A program made the translations under genes and the position numbers. Below are positions 22,676 to 35,418 of a stretch of DNA of 64,000 nucleotides, piece after piece (position 1 is the stretch's first letter; each line of letters opens with the position of its first letter). This DNA is from Blastobasis lacticolella (lineage: Eukaryota > Arthropoda > Insecta > Lepidoptera > Blastobasidae), in contig LR990049.1 of assembly GCA_905147135.1 (NCBI GenBank), positions 19,981,428-20,045,427 of the forward strand, in the 5' to 3' direction. The notes under the pieces are model-generated. The model was not told the origin of the DNA. It ran no database searches and was given only the letters and a program-made list of their open reading frames with translations.

Positions 22676-25079
22676 AATAAAATTATTATTTGTGTGAAAT
22701 TCTCTATCTCTTCTCTACATGATGATGTAACCGACGGATTTAAATTTAGTTCAATTCGAAATGATTGGTGTTTAATAATAAGGGTGTTTCCCGGCATCTC
22801 GGATTTCCATTGTCGGTAGTGCTTTTGTTCCGTTTATGGAGTAACTTTCGAAATGTCTACCCGTTTCTGTTCGTCATTATTATAATTTTAGACCCAACAC
22901 TCCGCAATCCACTTTCCCAGATAGTCTCTCTACATTAGCATACCTATCTATTTCTAGACGACAAAGCTAAGCCCATATATTCGTGACACCTAAATCCCTC
23001 GTCCAACCCATGGTTAATCCAACGGGCCCTCAAGACCTGACCCTCAATTTCCATACGTAGCACGTACATTTCTGATGAACCCGATTAATGCGATAAATGA
23101 TATAAAGCTTTTATTAGAATTCTGTTCGGGGCCCAATAATGGGTTTATAACGGGTTACGGGGGTCGCAAATTAGGGTCAGAACACGTCAAAACAATCGGA
23201 AATAGTATTAACTACCTGGCTCGGTGCGACTTCGTTCACGTGTTGTCATACCCTATAAATGAAGCTTCCTCTTGAATCACTGTATTTTTTATTGACAACC
23301 GCGTAGTTAAAAAGATATAAAAGGGATAGACGGCCGGAAGCGACTTTGTACTATGTATCTAGATTTTCATGAATATTTTTTATTAGTAACGGACACAGAT
23401 CACCATGAAGTATGTAATATAAAATAATTTTAAAGTTAAAAAATCTCGATTATTGTTGTTATTTCGTATTTAATTTTATTGTTAGCTGAAACATTTGCTT
23501 TTTCATCTGCGGCTAAGCATTACTTATTACTTACATATACGTAAGAGCTTAAGCTAAATCCGAATTTACTGAAACCCGTCAAGTTTTAAGTTGTCGCCTG
23601 GCCATCAGACGAACTTATTTTAATAGTACTGTACTAACTATCAGACGAAGTATATGGCATGTAGGTGGCGCCACCAATTAAAACATAACAATGATGTAAA
23701 ACAGTTCTGTGCGCGCCCGAGTTCATGTCCATATATGACGCTTAAATATGTCAAGTAGCAATTATTGAAGGCTCGATACATCACCATCTCACTCGGTTGC
23801 GGTTTGAGCTTATGAGATGGCGTTGTATAATTCTTTCGAGTTCAAGCCCTTTAACGCATCCGTCCTCCAGACATGTCCAGCCTTCCACTTCAGTTCACCA
23901 ACTTCCTACCTTTACTTTCCTCACTTAAATTATCCATTCGCTTTCCTCTTAGCCTGAGTGGCAACCCTAAGCTGAGGCTCGCAGGGCCATTCTCAATTCC
24001 CGATTCGATCAAACCCGCGGTCGCCACAGGATATAAAGTGGTCGACGCGTAATGTGAGCACCTTCCAGGACTGGGTATGCGGTATAAGCTACTGGAACTA
24101 GCGATTGATTGAGCCCAAATGTATTGGATCTACTGCCTCTATGTCCGTTTCTTTGATTCGCTTTTTAACCCCGACGAAAAAAAAGGAATGTTATAAGTTT
24201 AACGTGTATCTGTGTGTCTGTGTCTGATTTTGATGTGGTTTTCTTGTAATACTTGAGTGTGTAAACAAAGTCGGGGGATTTCCGATGTTTTTTGTGGTTA
24301 TCTAGTGATACAGTCGCTCGTGTGAGGAGCAAAAACTCAAGATCACTGAAAATGTGAAAAAAATTACTGCACCCCGCTAGACCCCCATTTTGTAATGATC
24401 CTACTAAGGGTGGATGTTACTCTCTCACGCAAAAACTACTGAACAGATTATGATGATATTTTGCAAGTGGTAGGATAGCTTAATATAACCCAGAATATTA
24501 ACTCATTCCGAAATACAATCCCACTAAAACATGGCACAACAGAAGTTTACCCGGACGAATTCGCGCTAATAAGCTACTATATGCTACCCTCTTATGCGGA
24601 AAACGAAATCTCAAAATGTACCAAAAAATCACCGCGCGCCGCTAGCCCCTATAATAAAACCTACAGACACTCGCAAGCGACTGTACGTATCCCGTCGTCT
24701 CTCTTAACCAGAGTTGTCGTGTGCAATTCACGCTTGGCCGGTTCCTGTATGACGGCGTCCCGCGGGACTCAGCTCGGAATTGAGAGTCCTCGTGTTGTCG
24801 CAGACAGTTATTTAGACAGTCAGTTAGTTACAGATTGGTTAATGTTGAGTACGTATATTGATTTGTTTATAGCGGTGTGTCAGTGGCCTGATTGTTAAGG
24901 GGTCCGACTTGTAAGCTAGAGACACCGAACCCGACAAACCGCAACAACAACAACAAGGTATATAACAACCCCGATAAAATAAATAAAGTTATTTTTACAG
25001 TCATTAAGAAATTTAAGTACATGACACGTTAAAATACAACTGTCAACACAAAGTAATTCACAATCACGCTTCGTCCAAA
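22676..25079. other. Gene-free interval with family C and a poly-purine repeat
   Basis: 23218-23360 is a minus-strand family C stretch (GGTGCGACTTCGTTCACGTG ... GGAAGCGACTTTGTACTATG). Around 24165-24240, TTTTTAACCCCGACGAAAAA followed by a GTGTGTCTGTG run is a dispersed-repeat signature. The 105-codon ORF at 24581-24898 has no recognisable domain and is not called. Confidence 0.45.
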
Positions 25080-25350
25080 ACTGAGGGTAATCAATAAACA
25101 ACAAACAAACAAACAAAAATCATTTATTTCTCTCAAAAAGGCATTAGGTTACATTGTTATATATACACTTTATACATTGTACATAGCATTCAAATCCTTA
25201 TTGAGAGCTGGAGTCTGTAGTAGGTTAATGAAAACCTGTGTTACAGATCTCCAGGCTCCCAAACTCCTGCATCCCTTACAATTAAATATTTTCGATAATG
25301 TAATCAGAGCAATGTTTAAGCAAACAATCTTATGATGATCGAGAAAATAA
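25080..25350 (-). repeat. Probable LINE 3' UTR
   Basis: In minus orientation it ends with AATAAATGATTTTTG followed by a (TTTG)n tail at 25096-25118, which has the structure of a non-LTR retrotransposon 3' end. The short upstream minus ORF is unassigned. Confidence 0.4.
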
Positions 25351-25394
25351 AACAACAGTAAAAAAATAAAAAAAATAGATGAAAATGAAAACCC

Positions 25395-25460
25395 AGTGTG
25401 TGTGTATGTGTGTGTGTATGTGTATGTGTATGTGTGTGTGTATGTGTGTGTGTGTGTGTG
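25395..25460. repeat. (TG)n/(TGTGTA)n microsatellite
   Basis: A run of TG dinucleotides with periodic TA interruptions, ending in an uninterrupted TG tract. ORFs on both strands here are repeat artefacts. Confidence 0.95.
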
Positions 25461-25781
25461 GTGTTTTTTGGTGTTTGTTTGTCTGTCTATATATGTTTAT
25501 CTCAGGATACAATTGCGATAATTTTTTCTGTAGAATCATAATCAAGATTCCTCAGCCACGATGTCACAATTGACAACACAATGAACGTCAAAGAAATGGA
25601 GGAAAAAGAAACCAGCAATATAATTACAATCTACTGTGATAAGACATCGTCAAATAAAGACGAAACCAAACCCCGATAATGTGTGGTGAAAATGTAGTGA
25701 ATAACCACGAAAGTCTTAAAATCTATAGTAGACGTACCGAGTTCACTTTGCATGCCGCCACGGAAGAATGACTTAACTATT

Positions 25782-25983
25782 ATACATTAGTTGAAAACGG
25801 TGAGGGAAAATATCGTGATGAATATTCAGGCGATTGAATATGTAACCACAAAACACAATATAGTGTATTGTGGTGTAACTATAATCTGGTTAGGTCTCTT
25901 AACAAGGTCACGGAGGTCAGATGGCAGTCGCTCCACTGTCCAAATCCTGGATTATGTTCAAGGCCCTCGCGCACCGAGATGCC
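25782..25983 (+). repeat. SINE A, 5'-truncated
   Basis: Contains GGTGAGGGAAAATATCGTGA, GGTCAGATGGCAGTCGCTCC and CCAAATCCTGGATTATG. An extra AATATAGTGTATTGTGG stretch lies inside. The head is missing. Confidence 0.8.
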
Positions 25984-27639
25984 AAGTGGATTATTATTAA
26001 CTATTAATTGGTTTATTCTAGGCTTTATTTCCAAGAGAACTATTTTTACCCCGACTGTGACGACCGCTAAGCCCAAAAATATGTATGTAGTATAATTGTT
26101 TCTTTGTTCTTCAGGCCTTTGGGTCGTCGTGGCGCAAGTTTTACTTGACACATACATTTTTATTACTACTGAATGCCATCTTTTGATAGGATTTTTTTTA
26201 AAACCCTTTATGGTATGGGTATCAGAATGAAGATGGCATGTCAGAAGAGAAGGCTGAGTATCCGTGTAGGATATGGACTTGTGACTAGCTATCTCTTTAT
26301 GATTAAATAGAAATTAAATAGAATTGAATTTGTTTTGTTACATCTACCTACCAGATGAATGACTTTAGTGTCATTTTGCCATTCTCGTATAAAGTCAATG
26401 AACAATTATTGTATCTAATAACAAATATGTACTTATAAGTAGCAAAACAATAGCTCGACTAGTTTCAATGAATCAATTGTTACCATTATCGGTTGTAACT
26501 AGAAACCACAGCTACGCCGTTTAGTTTGTATTAGAGTTATACTCTCCTCTCCTACAATTCACGTTTTTTCTGAAAACCAGGTGGGGAAGATTACAATGGC
26601 CGGATCTCCGACTAATACGCGTAGCTGGTTAGTCGCGTGTCGTGACGCAACCGCCCCATTCTACATTCAGCATTTGCACCCAATTTTTCACCCAATATCA
26701 ATTTGCAGGTTCTGTGCTGATTTATTTTGCTCAATACAGTTACGTGGCCAGTTTGCGAAGACCCGTGATTCCGCATTGTCGAGAGCGGGCGCTTTGAGAA
26801 TGCGGAAGCTTCGAGCTGAGCGCACACCTTGACGGGTCAGGTTAAGCCGGCCGCCGATAATTCAAAATTATTAACAAGGGTGTGTCGGTAACAGGCATTG
26901 TTACCGTGCCTATTGATATGATAATATATCCTAAACATAAAGGAGACGCCTCGCTGTGATACGCTGATTGATGTTACGTTTTAATGCTAACTTTCTTAGA
27001 GAAGCGCCCACTTGAGGCTTGGTGGTGAATAATGGGTGTTTATCTCCTGCGCAGGTGTAGGTACATAGGCGAGTAAATACTTTACAATTATCTGCAAATA
27101 AACCGGATCGGCTGGTACAGTCAGTTGTGGGGTGATGGCGACTCAAGCATATTTAAATGTATGGTAGAGTCAGTTCTATCTGAAGCTGACTGAACCTTCG
27201 TACTTCGCCATTCGTTAAGTGTGCATGGAAGCGGGGTTGGCCAAGGTCTTCCACTGGGGACCCTGAGACAAGTTGAACAGTCTCGGGAGCTGATTGGCTC
27301 ACGATGACAACCCCGTGGTATATAATTTATAATTAGGTAGTGCTGTTGCGCTGAAGATATGTATGACCTAACTTAAAATACAAAACTTACAAATATTTAT
27401 ATTATAGTACCTAAGCCCAGGGTTCAGATGCAATTCCAGTAAGCTATCATTACTACGTTTGATTCGACTCATATTACGCTGCCAATATTAGATCGTATTT
27501 AACTGAACAATAGTAAATGCAGAGCGATTTTAAAATATTTAAAGATTACATTTTAGAAATATAACTACAATTCATATTACCTAAATTTAACTTGAAAACA
27601 TCATTTGCAAAGAAATTTGAATACAACTACTGATACTAA
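25984..27639. other. No recognisable gene
   Basis: Short ORFs only. 27250-27300 (AAGGTCTTCCACTGGGGACC) resembles 48875-48915 and may be a minor repeat. Confidence 0.4.
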
Positions 27640-27706
27640 TGATATTTTTCTACCTACTGTATTTCTTTTTAATTGCAATAAAGAGTTTACATACATACAT
27701 ACATAG
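27640..27706 (+). repeat. LINE 3' tail with (ACAT)n
   Basis: TTGCAATAAAGAGTTTACAT followed by tandem ACAT. The reverse complement of the same tail is at about 46300-46375. It carries an AATAAA signal. Confidence 0.65.
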
Positions 27707-27709
27707 TAC

Positions 27710-28135
27710 TCCCATACAAACGAGCAAGTTAGAACCACTGGCTAACCGAAGGAACTTTGGCTCCCTGTGTGTGTTCTATTGGCTGTACAATGGGGAGTGT
27801 TTCGAGGAACTTTTCGATCTGGTGCCCACAGCACAATTCCGCCATCGCACCACCCGCCGTGGGCTGGGTACTCATCCCCACTACGTAGACCCTCTGTTGG
27901 TCACCACGCGAAGGTTCGAAAGAACGTTTCTCGCTCGTACGATTCGGATGTGGAATGAGCTCCCAGCCACAGTGTTTCCTTTGGACTATGACATGGGATC
28001 GTTCAAGAGGAAAATTAGAGGTCTCTTTAGAGGCGGGCAACGCATTGGTGACTCCCCTGGTGTTGCTGATGACCATAGGCGGCGGTGACCACTTTCCATC
28101 AAGTGGCCCGCTTGCCTGTTTGTCTGCTGAGTAAC
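27710..28135 (+). pseudogene. LINE RT C-terminal region, best-preserved copy
   Basis: Open for over 120 codons to the stop near 28088. Blocks in order: FGSLCVFYWLYNGECFEELF, RHRTTRRGLGTHPHYVDPLL, ARTIRMWNELPATVFPLDYD and GSFKRKIRGLFRGGQRIGDS. The 3' UTR follows with CGGTGACCACTTTCCATCAA and GCCCGCTTGCCTGTTTGTCT. It begins directly after the (ACAT)n tail of another LINE fragment. The catalytic RT is absent. Confidence 0.85.
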
Positions 28136-28279
28136 ACAAAAAAAAATTAGTCGTCCAGACCATGATGCATGCAACTGCGTCGAAGTATCGGGTTACTCGT
28201 TAACAAAGTTACGTGGTAGGAAATCCGGAACATCCATACCCTTAAAATCTGTGTATATGTATTATAGAGTATGTACTAA

Positions 28280-28425
28280 CCTAACCTGTAGCCTAGGTTG
28301 CCTGGTAGATATCTCTTACAGCGATAAGGCCGCCTTTGCCCATAACTAGTTATGGTTTTTTGTCGGAACTTTTTAATGTAATTATTCTTGTGTGAGCAAT
28401 AAAGAATTTATCTATCTATCTATCC
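28280..28425 (+). repeat. LINE 3' UTR with (TATC)n tail
   Basis: GCGATAAGGCCGCCTTTGCC, then GTGTGAGCAATAAAGAATTT and a run of TATC units. This is a typical non-LTR 3' end with an AATAAA signal. No coding part is present. Confidence 0.65.
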
Positions 28426-28459
28426 AACCTAACTAATGTGTTTCTCTACATTGTCGCAG

Positions 28460-28538
28460 ACTGGCTGACGGTGACGTGGGCGCAGGGCGGGCTGCAGCTG
28501 CAGCCCGGCGAAGACGATGCCGACTCCGTCAAGGCGAG
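28460..28538 (+). CDS. Host gene, internal exon 1 of 3 seen
   Basis: A 79-base exon. It is preceded by a pyrimidine-rich acceptor (TTTCTCTACATTGTCGCAG) and followed by GTGAGC. In its only sensible frame it reads WLTVTWAQGG, LQLQPG, EDDADSVKA. The first two bases complete a codon from an upstream exon outside the recognised set, and the last two (AG) need one base from the next exon. The exon at 56381 supplies A (giving Arg) and then stays open, so phases agree. It is GC-rich compared with its surroundings. The protein family is not recognised from this piece. Confidence 0.6.
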
Positions 28539-28565
28539 GTGAGCAATATCCCCCTACATCCCAAC

Positions 28566-28676
28566 AATGATCATTACAGCCCATAACAGTCTACTGCAGG
28601 ACTTAGGGCCTCTCAAACGAAAGGGGAGGTTTGTCATAATCTCCACGCTTGGCAAGCGGGTGGAGATCGCAGCGTG
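28566..28676 (-). repeat. Family D repeat, 3' half
   Basis: Reverse-complement copy with CATAACAGTCTACTGCAGGA and CGAAAGGGGAGGTTTGTCAT, 28 bases downstream of the exon's donor site. Confidence 0.8.
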
Positions 28677-30439
28677 ATCCCAACAATAAACCCCTTTTTA
28701 ATACTTGTTTTCAGTAATCTTGAATTAAGCATAACCTAAATAGGAAACTCTTATCTTTAGACATCGCCTTAGTCAATTAATTTATTTCAGCAAACCTGTA
28801 GATATACCTCTAGGCGAGATTTATCTATTGATTCGTGTGCGTGATGTTGGCAAACTGCAAACTGACGATTAATTTAATTTTTAGAAGCTGTGAAAAAATT
28901 GCGACTGTCACTTTAAGCGATGCGTAAGGACTAAGCATCGCCCCATCCACTTCCTAACTTTAAGCTTTACCTTACGGCGATAGTTATTTCCTAGTGAATT
29001 TAGGCGATTCCTATGTTTAGTGAAAACGGGCATCAGAAACGTTACAATGAGGTCTCACTCACTCTCGCTCTACTAAGCGTATTCGAGACTCGAACGTCCA
29101 ATTCCTCGAATATCTAATCCAGGAAATCTATTCCCGTCCAATTCTCCGTATTTCGTCTATCAAAATGAACGAAATTTATAAATCATGAAGCCGTATTGAC
29201 AGTGACACTTTGACAAACATGTTTGGGGAACCGATCTAGGCACTCAGCAAAGAGCAGCTGTCGAAAGTGTCTTACTTCTCGCTTAATAATGCTACTTAAT
29301 GCTTAATAATAGTGAATATGGGTGTAAGTTACACGTCAGTATGGCACATACATATATAAAGCTCACGCCTGTGTCCCACAGGTGGGGTAGGCAGAGACTA
29401 CGGACCGCCACTTTGCTCTGTCCTGACAGAACTTCCTAACCTCGCATATATCCACAACTCTTTTCATACATCTAGTTTTATTCTTGCCACTTCGGACCAC
29501 AGGTTTTTTTAAAACATTACTGATCTGATCAGTGAATGTTATTCTGGGTCGTGGGTATGACATTAAGTAGTGTTATATACATATGTACCTAAATTATGTT
29601 GGTACTTACTGCTCGGCTGTTCCATAAAAAGTAATGTCCTAATCTCTACCAGATCAGTACTTAAATATTCAGTTAGATGAAATTGTCTAAATGGGCTGAT
29701 AACAATTTCATGTTATCCTAAATACCATAACCCATGTTATTATATCATTATATATCTTACAACGAAATGCAACCTGCGTTACCTCCGTCGTAGAGGTTGA
29801 TATGTGGCAGACATGTTATTTTTACCAATCAATATAATAAATAACTAAAGGACGCCGGCTAGTGATTTTCGGCCAAGGAGTTTGTAGTAAAATTAACAAT
29901 ACAAAAATTAAAACAATAGCGTGTATAACAAGCCATAGGCAAAAACTTTCAGACCAGCCAACGTAGTTCAGATATGGTCAACAATATCTTTAAATACCAT
30001 TCAAAACGCCTCCCGAAAGGCGTCAGGCGAAGGATTTCGAGAGCATTCCGCACAATCGTTCGGACGAAACTTCGTCGTTCGTAATCGTCCCTATTGCTTT
30101 TGTTTAGCGGGTAGAAAATACCGGGAAAGGCCATCCGAAAGGGTGCGTTGAGTCCATTACGGGACAGGTGCCGCTACAGATGAGACTACCGATAACCTGT
30201 CCGTATACTAATGGACTTTTAGGGTTGCCAATACGATATTGACCTCTAGGGTGTTATTTTGAAAGGCGTATCTGTGTGTCTGTCTGACGTAGCTACCAAT
30301 GGGTGGAGCGATTTCAATGCCGTTTTATTTGAAAGTCAGAAGATGATTTTATTAAAATTTGTAAAAGATGTGACAAATGAGCCTATATTTCACTACTGTC
30401 AAAATGTGACTCTGACACTGGCTTAAAGTATATTTCCGT
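28677..30439. other. No recognisable gene
   Basis: Intronic-looking AT-rich sequence. The short minus ORF at 29363-29563 overlaps a possible dispersed repeat (GTCCCACAGGTGGGGTAGGC). Nothing else is supportable. Confidence 0.4.
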
Positions 30440-30735
30440 TACTTGTATGACCTCATTCCACCGGCCCCTTTACACCATCAGGAAACGCGATCCAGGCGAA
30501 TGTTTCATCCTTAAGTCGTGGATCTTCCAGCTATCCGCACGAGCCGCTTTGGTTCAACCTTTATAATGCGTACGGCTAAGAAATGGAACATGTTGCCTGC
30601 GAGTGTGTTTTCTGATCACTCTGACAATCTGTACGCCTTCAAGGCTAGAGTTATTCCTAGACAGGCATGCTCCATCTTCTGACTCATCGTCCAGTTACCA
30701 CTAGGCGAGATGGCGGTCAAATGCCTGGCTAGTCT
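30440..30735 (+). pseudogene. LINE RT C-terminal tail (YNLGV subfamily)
   Basis: Encodes RFGSTFI-type sequence in broken frames (GCCGCTTTGGTTCAACCTTT, ATGCGTACGGCTAAGAAATG). The 3' UTR has GAGATGGCGGTCAAATGCCT and ends in TAATAAAAATAAA. It is homologous to 21893-22068 and 35225-35375. Frameshifted and dead. Confidence 0.7.
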
Positions 30736-31600
30736 AATAAAAATAAAGTCAAAAGCGAAAACCCTAGCAATGGAGGTCGGCGGCCGTGTGATTGGTTGAC
30801 AATAATATTACGCCTCCAATGGCTCAGTAATCGGTCAACGGTTTCTATAGGACAGTAGCTAATTGGTATTACACAATAATAGTATATTTATGACAGGATT
30901 TTCACTCCAAGGACTTCGACAAGGATAAGTACCAAGGAAGAACCAAGAATCGTCTTGTCTTGTTTCGCGAGAGGGATGGTGCTGAAGTATTTCTATGTGG
31001 TTAAAAATAGCATGTGCATACCTACATGCACAACGCCAATCCTTTTTTCCGTAAAAGTTCATTGAGTTCAATTTTATAAGTCCACCAATAATCCATTTTA
31101 ACCCTTTTTAAAATTCCGCCTCAGATCAAATAAGGATCAAAGACGGAGCGGTAACCAGTGACAATGTCGGTTTCTTAAACATGTGTGCCATGACGTATAC
31201 ACATGGCGTAGTTTTGCGTTCGTCAGTATGTTGTTCGCGGAATTTTGTCTTTATTTCTTATTTGGTTTGAGCGTTAAACGCGATGTTTAATTTGTAGCTT
31301 CATAATCATTTTCGATGGAAATTTTGATAGTAGGCTCACTGGAATATGCTAGGCACTACAGCCTTCCAAGAGTTTATTCTGGAGGATGTTTATTTCGGAA
31401 GCAGAAAGATGAAAGACTAGAACGCGACGCAACGCGCGATCTCTATTTTCTCAGAATCGTACCCTATAGCCAAAACGTAAAATATAATATGATTATGTCA
31501 AACTTATAAAAAAATGTCAGTTTCCTTCAACAGTAAATAAAGCCTCAGACCTTCCTCGAATCAAGGAAACAAGTAGTCTGAAGTAGTAATAGACGGTGTG
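30736..31600. other. No recognisable gene
   Basis: Only short unassigned ORFs (30859-31071 minus, 31315-31509 plus). Confidence 0.4.
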
Positions 31601-31993
31601 AAAACCGCAAATCGATGTACAGGATAGCCGTTTGGTACACGGGTACTTCAGGTTCAAACAATCATTTTGAGCGATTTTTTTTTGTAGTATTAACATTTTT
31701 TAATCAAATTTATGACTTTAAATATGAGTAGATTAAGAGACATTTGAATATTGAATTTGAATATTTGTAAGAACTACAGCTCAAAATGATTGATTTAACC
31801 TAAAGTACCCGTGTACCAAACCACTATCCTGTACATCGACTGCAGTTTTTAAACCCGACCACTATAAAACAAAAATGAATATTTGTAAGAACTACAGCTC
31901 AAAATGATTGATTTAACCTAAAGTACCCGTGTACCAAACCACTATCCTGTACATCGACTGCAGTTTTTAAACCCGACCACTATAAAACAAAAA
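31601..31993. mobile_element. MITE-like element with duplicated right arm
   Basis: Left arm 31601-31671 is an imperfect reverse complement of 31780-31849 (blocks GATGTACAGGATAG and TTTGGTACACGGGTACTT). The right portion is present twice as an exact 118-base tandem repeat (31758-31875 and 31876-31993), so the arm recurs at 31898-31967. Non-coding. No target duplication could be assigned because of the tandem copy. Confidence 0.8.
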
Positions 31994-32920
31994 TGTTGTA
32001 TTACGCAAGCTACGTTCTACCGTCATGTCATTGAATACAGTAACCAAATTAGACGACTAATTTTACACAGGGTGCACTCCGCCACTCAATGAGACACTAA
32101 TTGCCCCGCCATTGTACGAGAAACGAAACATAATTATGTGACAGGCTCCTTGGCTCGTAAAATTTGTCCTACGATATGCCTTTGAAACGAGGCTGGAAGT
32201 AGAATTTGCTGGATAGGCTTTTTGTTATTGGGGCACCGTTCAAACGAGGAAAGTCGAAAACTGTTATGAGTGTGTATGATCGTTTAAAATTTTATCTGTG
32301 TCAATATTGAACTAGATATTATGTATAGTGCAATAACCTTATATGACCCAGTGACAGCATCGCTGTTGTTGAAATAGACAGTTTAAAATGCCGAAACTTA
32401 GTTCCAGCTTTGGCCACCGGGTCAGATAAGTTTGTGGCACTATAAATACCGATCTCTAGGAAACCATATAAATTGTTTGAGGAAGTTATATTGATTCCAT
32501 AGTCTACATTTCAGTGAGGTTGTTCGACGCTGCCGCTATATATCATAATAATTAACCGTATAATATCATATTATGTCGGCGCATCGTTAAAATATGTACT
32601 CCAGAAAAGTATTGAGATCACTTAGATAAAAAAGGATTGCCTAGTATTGCTCTGGTCTCCGAAGTTCGACAAAATAATTCATACCAAAGTGGATTTTGTT
32701 CCGAATTGCTTTTGTAATATTTCCGCGCAATCCGCCGCTACGGGTCGCCGATATCGGTATATTCCTTCCCTATTTTTATCGCGACCTGGATAAACTGGAC
32801 CACATTTATTTGAACAGACATTTTAAGTGGACACAGCTTTTTCAATGGTCATTTACTATATTTTCAACTTTTTCCAGGCATCCGCTTTTACCCTAGGGAG
32901 TTGTAACATGTAAAATATAA
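31994..32920. other. Gene-free interval with repeat F (minus) fragment
   Basis: 32340-32430 contains GGCCACCGGGTCAGATAAGT and GTGGCACTATAAATA, the reverse complement of repeat F at 50700-50750. The rest is unassigned. Confidence 0.5.
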
Positions 32921-33248
32921 TAATGTCCCGGTTATGCTCTCGCGCACGAGGACTCGGTGTCTGCCTTGATCATGATCCAGGATTTGGCAGATCAAATAAT
33001 TACAGTGGAGTGACCTCCGTGATCCTGCTACCAGGGGAACCTGGCCAGAGTGGATCATACACATTCACATTCAGTCACCTGAAGGTGCAGGTTTCATTAC
33101 GATGTTTTCTCTCGCCGTAAGAGCATCGGTTAGTATTCAACTAACGTACATAACTCAGAAAAGAGTCATCGGTACATCGCCGCAGTGGGATTCCAACCTG
33201 GCACTTCTCGCTTACGAGTCGAATACCGTAACCACGTCGAGGTAACGC
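32921..33248 (-). mobile_element. SINE A, full-length reference copy
   Basis: In minus orientation it starts with a tRNA-like head near 33248, with a B-box-like AGGTTGGAATCCCAC. It passes ATGTACCGATGACTCTTTTC, TTAGTTGAATACTAACCGAT and CTGCCAAATCCTGGATCATG, and ends at GCGCGAGAGCATAACCGG plus GACATTA. About 328 bases. The head implies a pol III-type promoter. It defines the family used for the other copies. Confidence 0.85.
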
Positions 33249-33589
33249 CATTCGAGGTAAAGGATTAAACTCGTTACAGCACTCACTCAACGCACAGAGA
33301 CAATCGAGGACTTACCCGTCGCTCGCAAATTGGATTCGTTAGCACCTGCCGCATAATCCGTTAATCTTTGCCAATACTGAGCCAAAGAAGCGCAAACCAA
33401 GCCTGCTAACTCCCGTTACAAGCAACAATGCCTCATTGTAACGAGATAACTCGTTGTTGTTAGAAGACGCCGACTAACTGGAAATTCTGTCTAAGCTACG
33501 TTTCAGACGGATAAACAGATTAGAGCGAGCGTCGGTACCTAGAGCAAGTTGTTTGTAGGTAATACGGTGCTCGCTAGAAATAATGAAAT

Positions 33590-33850
33590 CTATACATAGT
33601 ATAAACAAAGTCGCTTCCCGCTGTCTGTCCCTGTGTATCTATGTACGCTTAGATCTTTTAAATTTTAATGCGGTTTTCAACAATATTTATAGTGATTTAA
33701 GATTTATAGGTTTATAAGCAAGAAATAAAGATAAGAAACCGGGTATTTTAAAAACTATAATAAAATTCTATCTTCCACCAGCAGCTACGCTTGCGTTAAA
33801 TTCAGTTAAATCGTGCTCCCCTGGGAACTATTAAATTTTTAAGGCCGCCG
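33590..33850 (+). repeat. Dispersed repeat family C
   Basis: ACAAAGTCGCTTCCCGCTGT followed by CTGTCCCTGTGTATCTATGT and ACGCTTAGATCTTTTAAA, then a TTTTAATGCGGTTTTCAACA block. Non-coding. Confidence 0.65.
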
Positions 33851-33984
33851 TTGTACTTTTAGTGCATGAAGTGTTAATAAATTAAAACATTTTCGTCATA
33901 AATTATGGCTAGAATATGACGTGTTTTAGTTCTAAATACTTTTTAACATTAGGGTGCGTCCCAATCTCGCGAACGCGTTTTATG

Positions 33985-34222
33985 TTATACGGCAGACAAA
34001 CAGGCAAGCGGGCCATCTGATGGAAAGTGGTCACCGCCGCCTATGGTCATCAGCAACATCAGGGGAGTCACCAATGCATTGCCGGCCTCTGAAGAGACCT
34101 CTAATATACCACTTGAAAGATCCCATGTCATAGTCCAAAGGAAACACTGTGACTGGAAGCTCATCCACATCCAATTCAACTGCGTTCGCGTGATTTGGTC
34201 GAACCGACAAGCATTTGGTCAC
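33985..34222 (-). pseudogene. LINE RT C-terminal end
   Basis: The minus strand encodes VDELPVTVFPLDYDMGSFKW, then YIRGLFRGRQCIGDSP and a stop. The 3' UTR is CGGTGACCACTTTCCATCAG. It is 5' truncated and belongs to the same subfamily as 27710-28135. Confidence 0.8.
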
Positions 34223-35224
34223 TATCTCACAGATAGTAAGTAAAGATGGGGCCTAGGGTTCCATCCTCCACTCCATATGCCTATTGTATGAGTACGTACA
34301 GCACACCGTTTCGCTCTCGTCAACTTTATTTGTTATTTGCTATTTTTACATAATCAGCTTTATATTTCGCGTTCGTCAATCATTCAGTCAAATCATAACA
34401 TATATTTTCTGTTCTAAAACCCCTACCAAGTCTAATTATTGCACCGGCAATCAAGAGCCCGTACACCTATCTATATTACACCAGCCTATTCAATCTCTTA
34501 CGATTCATATATCGCATAGAAATGGTCAAAGCGGATATATTATTAACATAGTGACACAATAATTATGGTCTGTCGCACGTAGTAATTACAGCAGAGAACG
34601 GCGGTGGCCAGATGAGAAGTTAATGACCTCGGATTATCCGCGGCGCCGGCAAAATCTGTCCTAATACAAAAATCCCTCGCTGTAAGGCTGTTACCGTGCG
34701 GGATGTCCGCTCCGATGAGCTGACAACAGGACGTCGCCATGATATAGGGTTCTCTTATTTCCGCTTTATAAAAAGACTAGTTACTACACGCGGTTACGAC
34801 CGCGAAAAATTTGTTTTTAAAAACAAAAGGAACCCTTGTGGGATCACTTTGTTGTCCATCCGTCAGGGCCCTTTTTCTCCGGAGTGCGTGAGATATAAAT
34901 CTGAAATTACCTAATATAATATAATCAGGTCTGCAAAAATGAATATCATCTAAGTCAATGCAATTAAAAGATACGGCCGTTTATGCCGCGTATTTCAACG
35001 CTAGCAAGGAAATCAAAACCTATACCTATGCCCGATTTAAGAAAAGCCTTCGGAATACTAAAATATCGGAACTAGCTAAATAGCGGAAAAAGCTACGAAA
35101 CTCCGGTATTTCGATATCCCTACCCTGGATGCATGGTGGATGCTTGATACGCTTTTATTTTTTTAAATTTAAACCTACACTAATTGACTGTTATTAATTC
35201 AGATTATCTAGTTTCGACTTCGTA
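34223..35224. other. No recognisable gene
   Basis: Short ORFs without domains (34284-34562 plus, 34543-34740 minus). Confidence 0.4.
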
Positions 35225-35375
35225 TGTACTCACACGTAACACGACCTCATTCCGCCACCGGGAAACGCGATACGAGCGAACGCTTCATTCTTATGTCGTG
35301 GATATTCTAGCTAGCCGCGCTTTAGTTCAACCTTTATAAAGGCTAAGGAATGGAACACGAAAAAACGCCTTATAA
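35225..35375 (+). pseudogene. Very degenerate LINE RT tail beside the LTR element
   Basis: Contains TCATTCTTATGTCGTGGAT, CGCTTTAGTTCAACCTTTAT and GGCTAAGGAATGGAACAC, matching 30440-30735. It ends about 40 bases before the LTR element's insertion point. Confidence 0.6.
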
Positions 35376-35418
35376 GTTGGTTGACTATTTTTTTTGTGAT
35401 GTAACTACAAATGTACGG

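Noticed and set aside
24581..24898. 105-codon ORF as a small gene
   Set aside because: No domain, no splice or promoter context, and repeat-like surroundings.
25330..25573. ORFs on both strands over the TG-rich tract
   Set aside because: Translation of a dinucleotide microsatellite; no coding signal.
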